Of a stretch of DNA of 64,000 bases, positions 44,578-51,181 are shown piece after piece. Every line of letters starts with the position of its first letter. Positions within the stretch are counted from its first letter, which is position 1. Source of the stretch: CAXXHQ01 sp963665265 (GTDB taxonomy: Bacteria; Planctomycetota; Planctomycetia; Pirellulales; Thermoguttaceae); the NCBI GenBank assembly GCA_963665265.2, contig OY762224.2:3534001-3598000 (forward strand). Reading direction: 5' to 3'. The notes beneath the pieces were generated by a model. It made no database searches, was not told the origin of the DNA, and saw only the letters and a list, made by a program, of their open reading frames with translations. Both the position numbers and the translations under genes were made by a program.

Positions 44578-44747
44578 TATATACAGGCGTATACGACCCA
44601 TGACAGAGCAGAGGCGGTCTTTTTTTCTCTTACCGAGGGTAAAAAACGTGTATGTTTCTTTTCTCTGGCGGGATAGTTTTTGGTGTTATCTTTGCCCAAA
44701 AAACTATCGGGATAATCAGAGCTAAGATTAGGCTACAGGTGATTAGC

Positions 44748-45185
44748 TTATTCACTTTTCGCCTCCTCAACATTCGCAAAATAGTATTTAGCTACACACA
44801 TTTTGTCTGCCTTGTACGACGGCAAAAGATAGCCCGTACTTGTCGATGAATGAACCCTATAATACTTATTTTCCTTAGCGGCTTGTTGGAGCCGCTCTAC
44901 AGGGATAACCCATGCTCTTCTGTAATCGCCTATAATCCACCATCTTGTATTTGACTCCCGCCTCCATATACCACCGCCCCCGCCTAGTCGGTCGGCAACC
45001 TCTATATATAGATTCCCCGTCGCATTCATTCTACGGTCATATTTTACCTCTAGCCCCTTATTATTCTCGGATTCCGAATAGCCTTCTATCGGCTTAATAA
45101 CGACGCCTTTTTCCTTTTCAAAAAAGTCATAGACGAATTTTTCGTACTTTTTTCCCGCTTCTAAATCACTTTGAAAATCTGGCAT
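44748..45185 (-). CDS. Phage PD-(D/E)XK nuclease-like protein
   Basis: A 145-residue protein with the core pattern of a restriction-endonuclease-like fold: an early Glu (KKYEKFVYDFF), then GLEVKYDRRMNATGNLYIEVADR split as E-V-K followed by T-G-N-L-Y-I-E, a signature seen in small phage nucleases of the Holliday-junction resolvase/restriction type. It is the only leftward phage gene in the window and lies next to the presumed attachment region. A perfect AGGAGG stands six bases before its ATG. Whether it resolves junctions, degrades host DNA or helps recombination cannot be told. Confidence 0.65.
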   Translation of the reverse strand: MPDFQSDLEAGKKYEKFVYDFFEKEKGVVIKPIEGYSESENNKGLEVKYDRRMNATGNLYIEVADRLGGGGGIWRRESNTRWWIIGDYRRAWVIPVERLQQAAKENKYYRVHSSTSTGYLLPSYKADKMCVAKYYFANVEEAKSE

Positions 45186-45197
45186 ATAGCCTCCTAT

Positions 45198-45346
45198 TGG
45201 TTAATTTTTCAAAGGTATATATGCACGATGGAGCAAACATTTTCAGAAAATGGAAAGATTTTTCGATATTTTTTTGCCCCTAAATGACTCTCCATCTATA
45301 GGGGATGGAATGGTTAATTTTTCGACCATATAAGCCGTATATGGTC
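45198..45346. promoter_or_regulatory. Divergent control region with direct repeats and palindrome
   Basis: Two identical 13-base copies TGGTTAATTTTTC (45198-45210 and 45311-45323) flank the promoter-like element at 45286, one beside the leftward gene and one after the rightward start. Directly after the second copy is a perfect nine-base palindrome GACCATATA-AGCCG-TATATGGTC (45324-45346). The arrangement resembles paired operators of a phage switch, but no repressor gene is seen in the window. Confidence 0.55.
45286..45306 (+). promoter_or_regulatory. Promoter-like repeat, copy 1 (T7-type resemblance)
   Basis: GACTCTCCATCTATAGGGGA, found identically at 55213-55232. It resembles single-subunit phage RNA polymerase promoters (T7: GACTCACTATAGGGAGA) in the GACTC and CTATAGGG blocks, with G residues where transcription would start. 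It precedes the whole rightward array. TATAG could alternatively be a bacterial -10. Confidence 0.6.
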
Positions 45347-45353
45347 AGGCACA

Positions 45354-45409
45354 AACTCATTAACCTAGCCGTCACGGTCATCATCTATTATGGGCTAGGT
45401 TAATGAGTT
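45354..45409 (+). promoter_or_regulatory. Large hairpin covering the ribosome site and start codon
   Basis: A perfect 17-base inverted repeat, AACTCATTAACCTAGCC (45354-45370) and GGCTAGGTTAATGAGTT (45393-45409), with a 22-base loop. The second arm contains the AGG of the ribosome site and the ATG (45403-45405) of the first rightward gene, and is followed by ATTTTT. In RNA it would hide the start codon or act as a terminator/attenuator. Confidence 0.8.
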
Positions 45410-45702
45410 ATTTTTCGGACTGGCGAGCGACACTAAAAAATCAATACCCGCAATATCGGGTAAAAATAAATAGGGTCAGAATGCCATTAGGAACCGAAGG
45501 CGATTGCAAATATGCGGACGGTATTTTTTGCATCCGCATATCAAACGAATTGTCCCCACAATCGCAGATAGACGTTTTAACGCACGAATTTTCTCACGTA
45601 CTATCATGGGACGAAGAAAAAGAACATGGGACTATGTGGGGCAAAAAATACGCCGAGGTCTATAACCTATATGCTAGGTGGGTTGAGGGTAGGGACGGAT
45701 GA
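45403..45702 (+). CDS. SprT-like zinc metallopeptidase domain protein
   Basis: A 99-residue phage protein with H61-E-F-S-H65 and a further E-H75-G ten residues on (SWDEEKEHGTMWGKKYAEVYN), the minimal zinc-binding layout of SprT/WSS-type metallopeptidases (HExxH with a downstream His, then G..W). The first half is strand-rich. It is the first gene after the promoter-like repeat, and its start codon lies inside a large hairpin. Substrate unknown; eukaryotic SprT relatives cut proteins crosslinked to DNA. Confidence 0.7.
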   Translation: MSYFSDWRATLKNQYPQYRVKINRVRMPLGTEGDCKYADGIFCIRISNELSPQSQIDVLTHEFSHVLSWDEEKEHGTMWGKKYAEVYNLYARWVEGRDG

Positions 45703-46193
45703 TTATTAGCTTAATTTTGACCTGTATTTTTTCCGCTCTTTTTTCCTCTACTATACGAAGCGTAATCTTATACGGCTTTTTATTTATTGCCGTAGGACGC
45801 ATTGGACACAAAATAAAGGACGCATTCACGGAGCCTACATACGACCATATTTCGGCGGCAGTACGAAAAATTGAAAGTAGGGACCAGATAAGTATAGAGG
45901 CAGGATTATTAGGGCGTAGGAGCCGCCTAGTTACCTTGTACGGCGTCGATTGTAGAGAAGAGGCTAAGGAATGGCTAGAAAATAAACTACCCCCAGAATC
46001 GCAAATATCAATCGATATAACGCAAGGAAAAAAACTAGGGACTAGCGAAATAACTGGGATAATCAAGCAGGGAAATACTATTATAAATTGCGAGCTAATC
46101 CGACAAGGATTAGCAAAAAACACAAGCAAACAAACAGACTTCCGTAAAGCGGAAAAAGAGGCGAAACGAAATGGAAAATTTAACGAATTTTGA
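45699..46193 (+). CDS. Membrane-anchored SNase-like domain protein (probably inactive)
   Basis: A 164-residue protein: an N-terminal membrane helix (VILYGFLFIAVGRIG region) and a domain with the staphylococcal nuclease/OB-fold pattern: VTLYGVDCREEAKEWLENKL, ISIDITQGK, GIIKQGNTIINCELIRQGLA, and the final FRKAEKEAKRNGKF. The Asp and Glu of the G-V-D-x-x-E motif are kept, but the two catalytic arginines of SNase (R35 and R87) have no equivalent, so nuclease activity is doubtful. The gene overlaps the metallopeptidase gene by 4 bases (ATGA). Confidence 0.6.
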   Translation: MIISLILTCIFSALFSSTIRSVILYGFLFIAVGRIGHKIKDAFTEPTYDHISAAVRKIESRDQISIEAGLLGRRSRLVTLYGVDCREEAKEWLENKLPPESQISIDITQGKKLGTSEITGIIKQGNTIINCELIRQGLAKNTSKQTDFRKAEKEAKRNGKFNEF

Positions 46194-46470
46194 TTATATG
46201 GCGATTGCGGCAATTGCCATTTTTGTATTTTGGAAATTTGGCGGAACCATCAAAACATGGTTGTCATCCGCAAAGACGAAAATTGAAGATACCGTACAAA
46301 CTACAGTAGCTACTGTAACCAAGTCTGATGATGCAATCCATTCGGCTTTGGATTGCCTTATCGAATTGCGAAATCTTCCGTCCGTCGTAGGTAACGATGA
46401 AGCAACGAAAGCTATCGAGACACTAAAGGCAATTGCGTTAACACTGACTAAGGACGCAAAAAATGGATAA
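46171..46470 (+). CDS. Small single-pass membrane protein
   Basis: A 99-residue phage protein with one N-terminal membrane helix (YMAIAAIAIFVFWKFGG) and a helical rest rich in Thr/Ala/Lys that could form a coiled coil (HSALDCLIELRNLPSVVG). It overlaps the previous gene by 23 bases and the next by 8, so translation is coupled. No family recognised; the two genes in a row coding such proteins may form a membrane complex. Confidence 0.65.
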   Translation: MENLTNFDYMAIAAIAIFVFWKFGGTIKTWLSSAKTKIEDTVQTTVATVTKSDDAIHSALDCLIELRNLPSVVGNDEATKAIETLKAIALTLTKDAKNG

Positions 46471-46822
46471 GGACTTTCTTATTTTGGCGGTCATCGTCGG
46501 GGCTTTATTATATCCCCGATTTTCTACGGATCAAAAATTAGGCAAAAACCAATTTGCAAGCGGTCTTTGTACCGCTTTGGCAGACCGTATTGAAGCCGAT
46601 GGAGAAAGAAAAGAACCGAAGCTAAAGTACGTTGCCAATGTTTTCGATTTACGAAATTTGGCAACGGACGTTGGGTTAGATGGAAAGAAATTGAAGGATA
46701 TAGACCCGGATTTTGTTAAAAAAGCGTCCGACATTTTTTCGCAATACAAAGACGGTACGGAAGAATTGACCAAGGATAAACGAAAAGAATTAGTCAACGC
46801 ATTTAGGCAACTAGGAGATTAA
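46463..46822 (+). CDS. Small membrane protein
   Basis: A 119-residue phage protein with a short N-terminal membrane helix (FLILAVIVGALLYPRF) and a soluble helical domain (LCTALADRIEADGERKEPKLKY split). It starts within the previous gene and its stop overlaps the ATG of the cysteine peptidase gene (TAATG at 46820-46824). Next to it is the leader TAGGAGATTAATGG, also used by structural genes. Function unknown. Confidence 0.65.
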   Translation: MDKDFLILAVIVGALLYPRFSTDQKLGKNQFASGLCTALADRIEADGERKEPKLKYVANVFDLRNLATDVGLDGKKLKDIDPDFVKKASDIFSQYKDGTEELTKDKRKELVNAFRQLGD

Positions 46823-47748
46823 TGGACTACGGATATATACCAGACTACGAACAAATAGACGCTTTTTCTTCTACGCTTTGCCAGTCTCGGCAAGACCTAA
46901 TTTCTTTAGTTTCTTCCGACAACAACCAAGACGCATTTCTATATCGTCCGTTAGTTTTTTGTTTGTCTAAATCACCTGTAGCTTCTAAATGGTTGGTCAA
47001 AGATGGGGAATATGTACGGCTAAAAGCCTATAACCAAGGCAATATAGGGTCTTGCGTCGGTAATGCGGAGGCTCTATGCCTTAGCACTGAAGCCGCATTG
47101 GACATAGTCCAAAGAAACGAACCAGAAACTTTTCAATATATGGCTAGTCCCGAAGCCTGTTATGGGTTTGGGCGAGAGGCTGGGGGAATGTTAGGGGGCG
47201 GCGATGGTTGCTATGGGGCGGCGGTCGCCAAAGCGGACATGAGCTTCGGTACGCTCTGGCAAACGTCCTATGGCTCGATTGACCTAGCCGACTATTCGGT
47301 CGGTCGGTGCCGAGATTGGGGGCGAAACGGCGTCCCAAGCGGTTTAAGGGATATTGCCAAGCAACATAAGCTATCAGACTCCTATCGTATCAAGACGGTA
47401 GAAGAGGCTTGGGCTTTAATCGGGGCAGGGCACCCAATAAACCAATGTTCAAATTTGGGCTTTTCAACAACCAGGGACGCCGAGGGTATAAGCCGACAAT
47501 CAGGCTCTTGGGGTCATAGCATGGCTATTATCGGACGCCGAACAACCAAGGGCGGCAATCGCCTTTTCCTTATTCAAAATTCATGGGGCGACAATTGGGC
47601 TTCGGGCGGACTCTACGAAGACCAACCGCAAGGAAGCTTTTATTGCTCCGATAAAGACGTTGAAAAAGCTATAGGGCAGGGTGACGTATTCGTAAAGATT
47701 AACGTCGACGGAATACAACGTAAGAATTTGGACTGGGGGGACTGGTAA
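46822..47748 (+). CDS. Papain-like (C1) cysteine peptidase
   Basis: A 308-residue phage protein with all catalytic landmarks of clan CA peptidases: the oxyanion Gln and nucleophile in N-Q72-G-N-I-G-S-C78-V-G-N-A, the histidine in GSWGH232SMAIIG, and the asparagine in LIQN253SWGDNWA. There is no signal peptide and no obvious propeptide. Papain-type peptidases are uncommon in phages. Downstream lie a lipoprotein and holin-like proteins, so it may be the muralytic or envelope-degrading part of a lysis cassette, or a virion/maturation peptidase. The choice between these is inference. Confidence 0.85.
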   Translation: MDYGYIPDYEQIDAFSSTLCQSRQDLISLVSSDNNQDAFLYRPLVFCLSKSPVASKWLVKDGEYVRLKAYNQGNIGSCVGNAEALCLSTEAALDIVQRNEPETFQYMASPEACYGFGREAGGMLGGGDGCYGAAVAKADMSFGTLWQTSYGSIDLADYSVGRCRDWGRNGVPSGLRDIAKQHKLSDSYRIKTVEEAWALIGAGHPINQCSNLGFSTTRDAEGISRQSGSWGHSMAIIGRRTTKGGNRLFLIQNSWGDNWASGGLYEDQPQGSFYCSDKDVEKAIGQGDVFVKINVDGIQRKNLDWGDW

Positions 47749-48050
47749 TGGTCAAGGCTTTTTTACTTTCCATATTTCTTCTTTTCATAATTGGTTGTTC
47801 TGAAAAAACGCCAGATTGGTATAAGGGCTTTGCCTCCGTCCTAATCGGCGAAAGTACAATCAATCAACCTATACCGACGCCAAAAAAGAAGAAAGAACCA
47901 GAAGGACAAGTACAAACGCAATCAAATATAAAATGCGAAAATGGGGTTTGTTCTCTAGTCCAAGAAGGACAATGCGAAAGCGGTACTTGTCCTAGTGGTA
48001 ATTGCTCCAGTGGCACCTATACCAGACGCTTATTTCGGCGGGGTCGATAA
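47748..48050 (+). CDS. Small lipoprotein, spanin-like candidate
   Basis: A 100-residue protein with a signal peptide ending in the lipobox IIGC (Cys17), a short Lys/Pro/Gln linker and a Cys-rich end (CENGVCSLVQEGQCESGTC). It starts on the last base of the peptidase gene's stop (TAATG) and is itself coupled to the next small gene. An outer-membrane lipoprotein beside holin-like genes suggests an o-spanin role, but the Cys-rich tail is not typical for spanins. Confidence 0.65.
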   Translation: MVKAFLLSIFLLFIIGCSEKTPDWYKGFASVLIGESTINQPIPTPKKKKEPEGQVQTQSNIKCENGVCSLVQEGQCESGTCPSGNCSSGTYTRRLFRRGR

Positions 48051-48154
48051 TGTGGCTAGGAGTACTACGACTTATAGCTCCTATAATCTTAGCGTTAATC
48101 AATCTAGTGATTACCATAATCAATCACATTCCGACCAAGGAAAAACATGAATAG
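48050..48154 (+). CDS. Tiny membrane protein (34 residues)
   Basis: Reads MWLGVLRLIAPIILALI then NLVITIINHIPTKEKHE: one membrane helix with a short charged tail. Its ATG overlaps the stop of the lipoprotein gene (TAATG) and its end overlaps the next start by 8 bases, leaving no gap in the array, which supports it being a real gene. Small single-helix proteins in this position can be lysis regulators or part of a spanin pair; this is a guess. Confidence 0.6.
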   Translation: MWLGVLRLIAPIILALINLVITIINHIPTKEKHE

Positions 48155-48506
48155 TCATTTCAAAGATTTTCAAAAAAACTATGAGCCTCCGACGGTAAAC
48201 GTAAATATCAATTGGTGGGACCAAAATAAACAACCAGAGACAACGACCGTAGTAGACGACGAACAAGGCAAAGTATGGTACAGGTCAAAATGTATATGGG
48301 CTTCTATAGTTTTCTTTCTTATATCTCTCTTGACCGTCGTAGGAACATTTCCGCAAGTTTTAGAAAACCCAATTGCCCAAGGCATTATAGGAATGGCGTT
48401 TTCTGTTTTGTGGATAATTTTCCGCATGGTCACGGACCAACCGATAAGCCCTCAATTCAATTTACCAAACCCTGCTGATATGTGGAGGAAAAAACAACAA
48501 CAATGA
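48147..48506 (+). CDS. Holin-like two-helix membrane protein
   Basis: A 119-residue protein with a polar N-terminal part, two membrane helices (IWASIVFFLISLLTVVGTFP and GIIGMAFSVLWIIFRMV) and a positively charged end. The loop VLENPIAQGIIGMAFSVLWIIFR followed by TDQPI (split) resembles phage holins with the pattern xxPxxxxIxGxxxSxxxIxLRxxTxxPI. Holins form pores that trigger lysis at a set time. It stands between the tiny membrane protein and a second small membrane protein. Confidence 0.68.
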   Translation: MNSHFKDFQKNYEPPTVNVNINWWDQNKQPETTTVVDDEQGKVWYRSKCIWASIVFFLISLLTVVGTFPQVLENPIAQGIIGMAFSVLWIIFRMVTDQPISPQFNLPNPADMWRKKQQQ

Positions 48507-48763
48507 CAACGACAAAGGAATGTATGGACACGCATAAAAAAGTCAATTGGATTATAGGGGTAATCTTCACCATCTTGGGTTTGCTTTTCACCGTATCAGG
48601 ATACGCAATGAAAGCCTCTTGGGACGGTCAAGCGACTATACAAGAGGTAAAGACTGAACAAGCAAAAAACAAGGCTGAATACCAAACGGAGCAGAGTTGG
48701 ATTAAGCAAAGCCTGCAAGAGATTAAGAGCGACATTAAAGAAATAAAGGAAAAAGTGAAATGA
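48503..48763 (+). CDS. Small membrane/coiled-coil protein (XhlA-like)
   Basis: An 86-residue protein with one membrane helix (WIIGVIFTILGLLFTVSGYA) and a charged coiled-coil tail (SWIKQSLQEIKSDIKEIKEKVK) in the manner of hemolysin XhlA proteins found next to holins, although there the helix is at the C terminus. Start at ATG 48503 overlaps the previous stop (ATGA); an in-frame ATG at 48482 is possible. Its own stop overlaps the next start (ATGA at 48760). Confidence 0.62.
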   Translation: MTTTKECMDTHKKVNWIIGVIFTILGLLFTVSGYAMKASWDGQATIQEVKTEQAKNKAEYQTEQSWIKQSLQEIKSDIKEIKEKVK

Positions 48764-49014
48764 CACAAATAGAACTATCTAGCGTCTTCCCGACGCAAGA
48801 CTCCGACGCACTATATACGTTATATCAAACGCAAAATGGTAAATGTGCCTTATCTGGCGTTGACCTAAATACAGACAATATCTCTATAGATTTTGGCGGG
48901 GTCGTAGATGAAAAGATGCTAGTTACCAAACAAATTAGACGAGCGAAGACGGCATTAACTAAAGCCGATTTTGTCGCTATGTGCAAAGCCGTAAGTGAGG
49001 CAAATAATGGCTAG
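48760..49014 (+). CDS. HNH-like domain remnant protein
   Basis: An 84-residue protein whose middle, YQTQNGKCALSGVDLNTDNISIDF, looks like the first strands of a phage HNH nuclease (GKCxxSG...SIDH), and whose end KTALTKADFVAMCKAV matches the usual helical tail (aKg.lt..eF...C). The catalytic histidine after S-I-D is Phe, and the second metal histidine is also absent, so it is probably not a nuclease now. The fold may be kept for DNA binding or as a structural part. Confidence 0.55.
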   Translation: MTQIELSSVFPTQDSDALYTLYQTQNGKCALSGVDLNTDNISIDFGGVVDEKMLVTKQIRRAKTALTKADFVAMCKAVSEANNG

Positions 49015-49768
49015 TTCATTCGTTGCATACGGGTCTAACGGGATTAAGGTTTTATCCCCGACAGGAACCGAACCTTCTGCGACAATCGACGCAAATTTCA
49101 AAGCCGTAGATTCGGCTTTAGACGGCAAATTCAAAAAAGGAAGCGACGGCGGATTGTCTATAACTAGCCCTAGCTCACCATATACCGCCGTAACCTCTAC
49201 AGTAACCCATGTTGGACAAGCCGCAAGCGGAGGCGGTACAAAATCGGGTTATTCCTTAGATATATCCTGCCCAAGCGTACAAGCTACAGTAGGACAAACT
49301 GGCGATTATTACGGCGGTTCTGCCGTTAAATTCCAAAATCGAAACGGACTAAATGGGGCTTTATTTTGCACAACCTCCGACCCATACGGAATCAACCTAA
49401 TTGACTTTGGCTTGAAAACTCACGCCGGATATGAGAACAACATAAGGTATAGCGGGTCGTCTAATCAAATTCAATTGATTGACGTAAATAGCCCGTATAG
49501 TCCTGGGGAGCCGAATAACTACGCCATTTTTGGTACTGCTGGTATTGTGTTGACTCCGCAGACAGTAATTAGCCAAGACCGATATAATACCGACCCTGGA
49601 CCTTCCGCCGTTCTTACACTCACCGGGAATAACGATGATATTGCTGGGGTCGTATTAACGCCGTCAGGAGCGCCTGCTACGCCGTCCGCAGGGCATATAT
49701 ATTTTTCGTCCGTCGATAATCATTTTTGGGGTTACAACGGAACAACCTGGAAGCAATTAGACAATTAA
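49007..49768 (+). CDS. Phage fibre or baseplate-like protein
   Basis: A 253-residue protein rich in Gly, Ser and Thr with strand-rich pattern. The C-terminal block SAGHIYFSSVDNHFWGYNGTTWKQL is the kind of ending seen in many tail fibre and appendage proteins (G.lYf.t.....wgynGt.W..l). A short N-terminal part (VLSPTGTEPSATIDANFKAVD) recalls fibre head domains. It overlaps the HNH-like gene by 8 bases. Its place ahead of the terminase rather than behind the tail genes is unusual. Confidence 0.65.
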   Translation: MASSFVAYGSNGIKVLSPTGTEPSATIDANFKAVDSALDGKFKKGSDGGLSITSPSSPYTAVTSTVTHVGQAASGGGTKSGYSLDISCPSVQATVGQTGDYYGGSAVKFQNRNGLNGALFCTTSDPYGINLIDFGLKTHAGYENNIRYSGSSNQIQLIDVNSPYSPGEPNNYAIFGTAGIVLTPQTVISQDRYNTDPGPSAVLTLTGNNDDIAGVVLTPSGAPATPSAGHIYFSSVDNHFWGYNGTTWKQLDN

Positions 49769-49769
49769 A

Positions 49770-50753
49770 ATGAACTATGCCAAACTAACCATAGACCAAT
49801 ACGCAAACATGACGCTTGCACAATGGGCGGCTTTGTTGTTGGTCGATTCATTTATAAAAAAAAGAGGAGCAGATAGAGTGTACACAATTCCGCAATCATC
49901 TACGTCGACGCCAATGATTTTTAACATGGTATCTTCCGACGACCATTTAACTCCAAAGACTGGACTTACCCCGACAGTGGTTATCAGCCACAACGGCGGG
50001 ACATTCTCGGCACCAGTAGGAACCGTAGCCGAGGTAGGCGACGGCTGGTATATGATAACCCCGCATGTGATTGACTTTGCGAATGAAGGCATTATCTCCT
50101 TACATGCAACAGCTACGGGAGCCGACCCTACAGACGCCGTATATCAGGTTGTCAACTATCCCAATACGATTGATTCCAACAACGTAATGTTGGGCAATGT
50201 GAATACAATCGTCCAGTCGATTAATAATAAGGCTACGACAATCAATACAAAGGTACAAACCCTAAACAATACTGACCTATCTTCCGTCAATTCTGGCATT
50301 ACGACGATTGAAAATACAATAGGCGGAATTGAAACCGATTTGACCGCCCTAGCTTCGTCTGTAGATTACGTAAAAAGTAAATTGGACGTAATACCAGACC
50401 TTCCTTCGACGTTGAATACAGCCCCAGACGTAAAGGATATAACCTTAGTCGTCGGGGATGACTATTCATTCGACCCAATTACGGATAGCTCCGCAAATTG
50501 GCATGACTTAACTGGAGCTACAGCTAGCCTCATAGTTGATAAATGCTTTGTCGTCGACGGCGTAATCACTACAGGAGCAACCCAGTCAATTAGCTTCGCT
50601 CCGACCCACGAACAAACAAAGAAATGTAAACCAGGGATTTATACCTATAGCATAAGAGCTACTTGGACGACGAACAACACGACAATAATTAAGACTTTAA
50701 CTAGAGGCACGGCGAAAATTATTGACGAGCCTACTATATTAATATATGGTTAG
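49770..50753 (+). CDS. Phage structural protein (fibre/appendage-like)
   Basis: A 327-residue protein that follows the fibre-like gene by one base. An N-terminal helical segment (ANMTLAQWAALLLVDSFI) is followed by a beta domain with GTVAEVGDGWYMITP, a pattern also found in phage neck and fibre proteins, then a coiled coil with many Asn/Thr (IVQSINNKATTINTKVQTLN) and a C-terminal beta-sandwich-like domain (VGDDYSFDPITDSSANW). The layout, trimeric coiled coil between beta domains, suits an appendage protein. No exact family. Confidence 0.6.
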   Translation: MNYAKLTIDQYANMTLAQWAALLLVDSFIKKRGADRVYTIPQSSTSTPMIFNMVSSDDHLTPKTGLTPTVVISHNGGTFSAPVGTVAEVGDGWYMITPHVIDFANEGIISLHATATGADPTDAVYQVVNYPNTIDSNNVMLGNVNTIVQSINNKATTINTKVQTLNNTDLSSVNSGITTIENTIGGIETDLTALASSVDYVKSKLDVIPDLPSTLNTAPDVKDITLVVGDDYSFDPITDSSANWHDLTGATASLIVDKCFVVDGVITTGATQSISFAPTHEQTKKCKPGIYTYSIRATWTTNNTTIIKTLTRGTAKIIDEPTILIYG

Positions 50754-51069
50754 TCCGACGCAAAGAACATTGAAATATCTGAGAGATAAAGGCTATATCG
50801 TCGCAATCGCAGAAAGCTATAACTTCTTCACTAAACAAAGAAAAGACCTTTTCGGGTTTATTGATTTGGTCGCCTTAAAAGATGGTGAAATTATCGGCGT
50901 GCAATGTACGAGCCGAAGCAACGTATCCGCAAGGATAAAGAAGATAAAAGGCTTAGACGCCCATAAGCAATGGTTAGACGCCGGAGGAAAGATACAGGTC
51001 ATCGGCTGGGGCAAGACTGGAAAAACCAAAAGAAAGATTTGGACTGCTCGAATAGAGCATATTACATAA
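50746..51069 (+). CDS. VRR/PD-(D/E)XK-type phage nuclease
   Basis: A 107-residue protein with the core DLFGFIDLVALKDGEIIGVQ and a following T-S-R-S-N (split): Asp, Asp and Gln-type residues in the order of small archaeal/phage nucleases of the PD-(D/E)XK superfamily, here with Gln in place of the usual Glu/Asp-x-Lys (GVQCTS). The helix before it (TQRTLKYLRDKGYIVAIAES) is usual. Phages carry such proteins next to replication or packaging genes, perhaps for junction resolution. The tRNA begins at the base after its stop. Confidence 0.65.
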   Translation: MVSPTQRTLKYLRDKGYIVAIAESYNFFTKQRKDLFGFIDLVALKDGEIIGVQCTSRSNVSARIKKIKGLDAHKQWLDAGGKIQVIGWGKTGKTKRKIWTARIEHIT

Positions 51070-51141
51070 CGTGGAGTTGAGAAGTGGCGTCTCGTAAGTC
51101 TCATTAACTTAAATACGGCGGTTCGATTCCGCCCTCCACTA
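51070..51141 (+). tRNA. tRNA with anticodon CAT (Met or Ile2)
   Basis: A full cloverleaf can be drawn: acceptor GTGGAG/CTCCAC (plus an unpaired C-T at 1-72), TT, D-stem GAGA/TCTC with GG in the loop, anticodon stem TAAGT/ACTTA with loop CTCATTA (anticodon CAT at 51102-51104), variable AATAC, and T-arm GGCGG-TTCGATT-CCGCC. The anticodon stem lacks the GGG/CCC of initiators, so it is an elongator Met tRNA or an Ile tRNA read after lysidine modification. It lies directly after the nuclease gene. Confidence 0.82.
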
Positions 51142-51181
51142 CTTAGTAGATGGTGTATTGCAATGCAATGCACGTACTACG

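Larger units (their letters stand above)
44192..44747. other. Host/prophage boundary region without a protein gene
   Basis: This 556-base stretch holds the tRNA-like fragment at 44390, short direct and inverted repeats to 44577, and then AT-rich DNA up to the leftward phage nuclease. Base composition changes from GC-rich to AT-rich within it. Short frames on both strands have no recognisable product. Confidence 0.6.
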
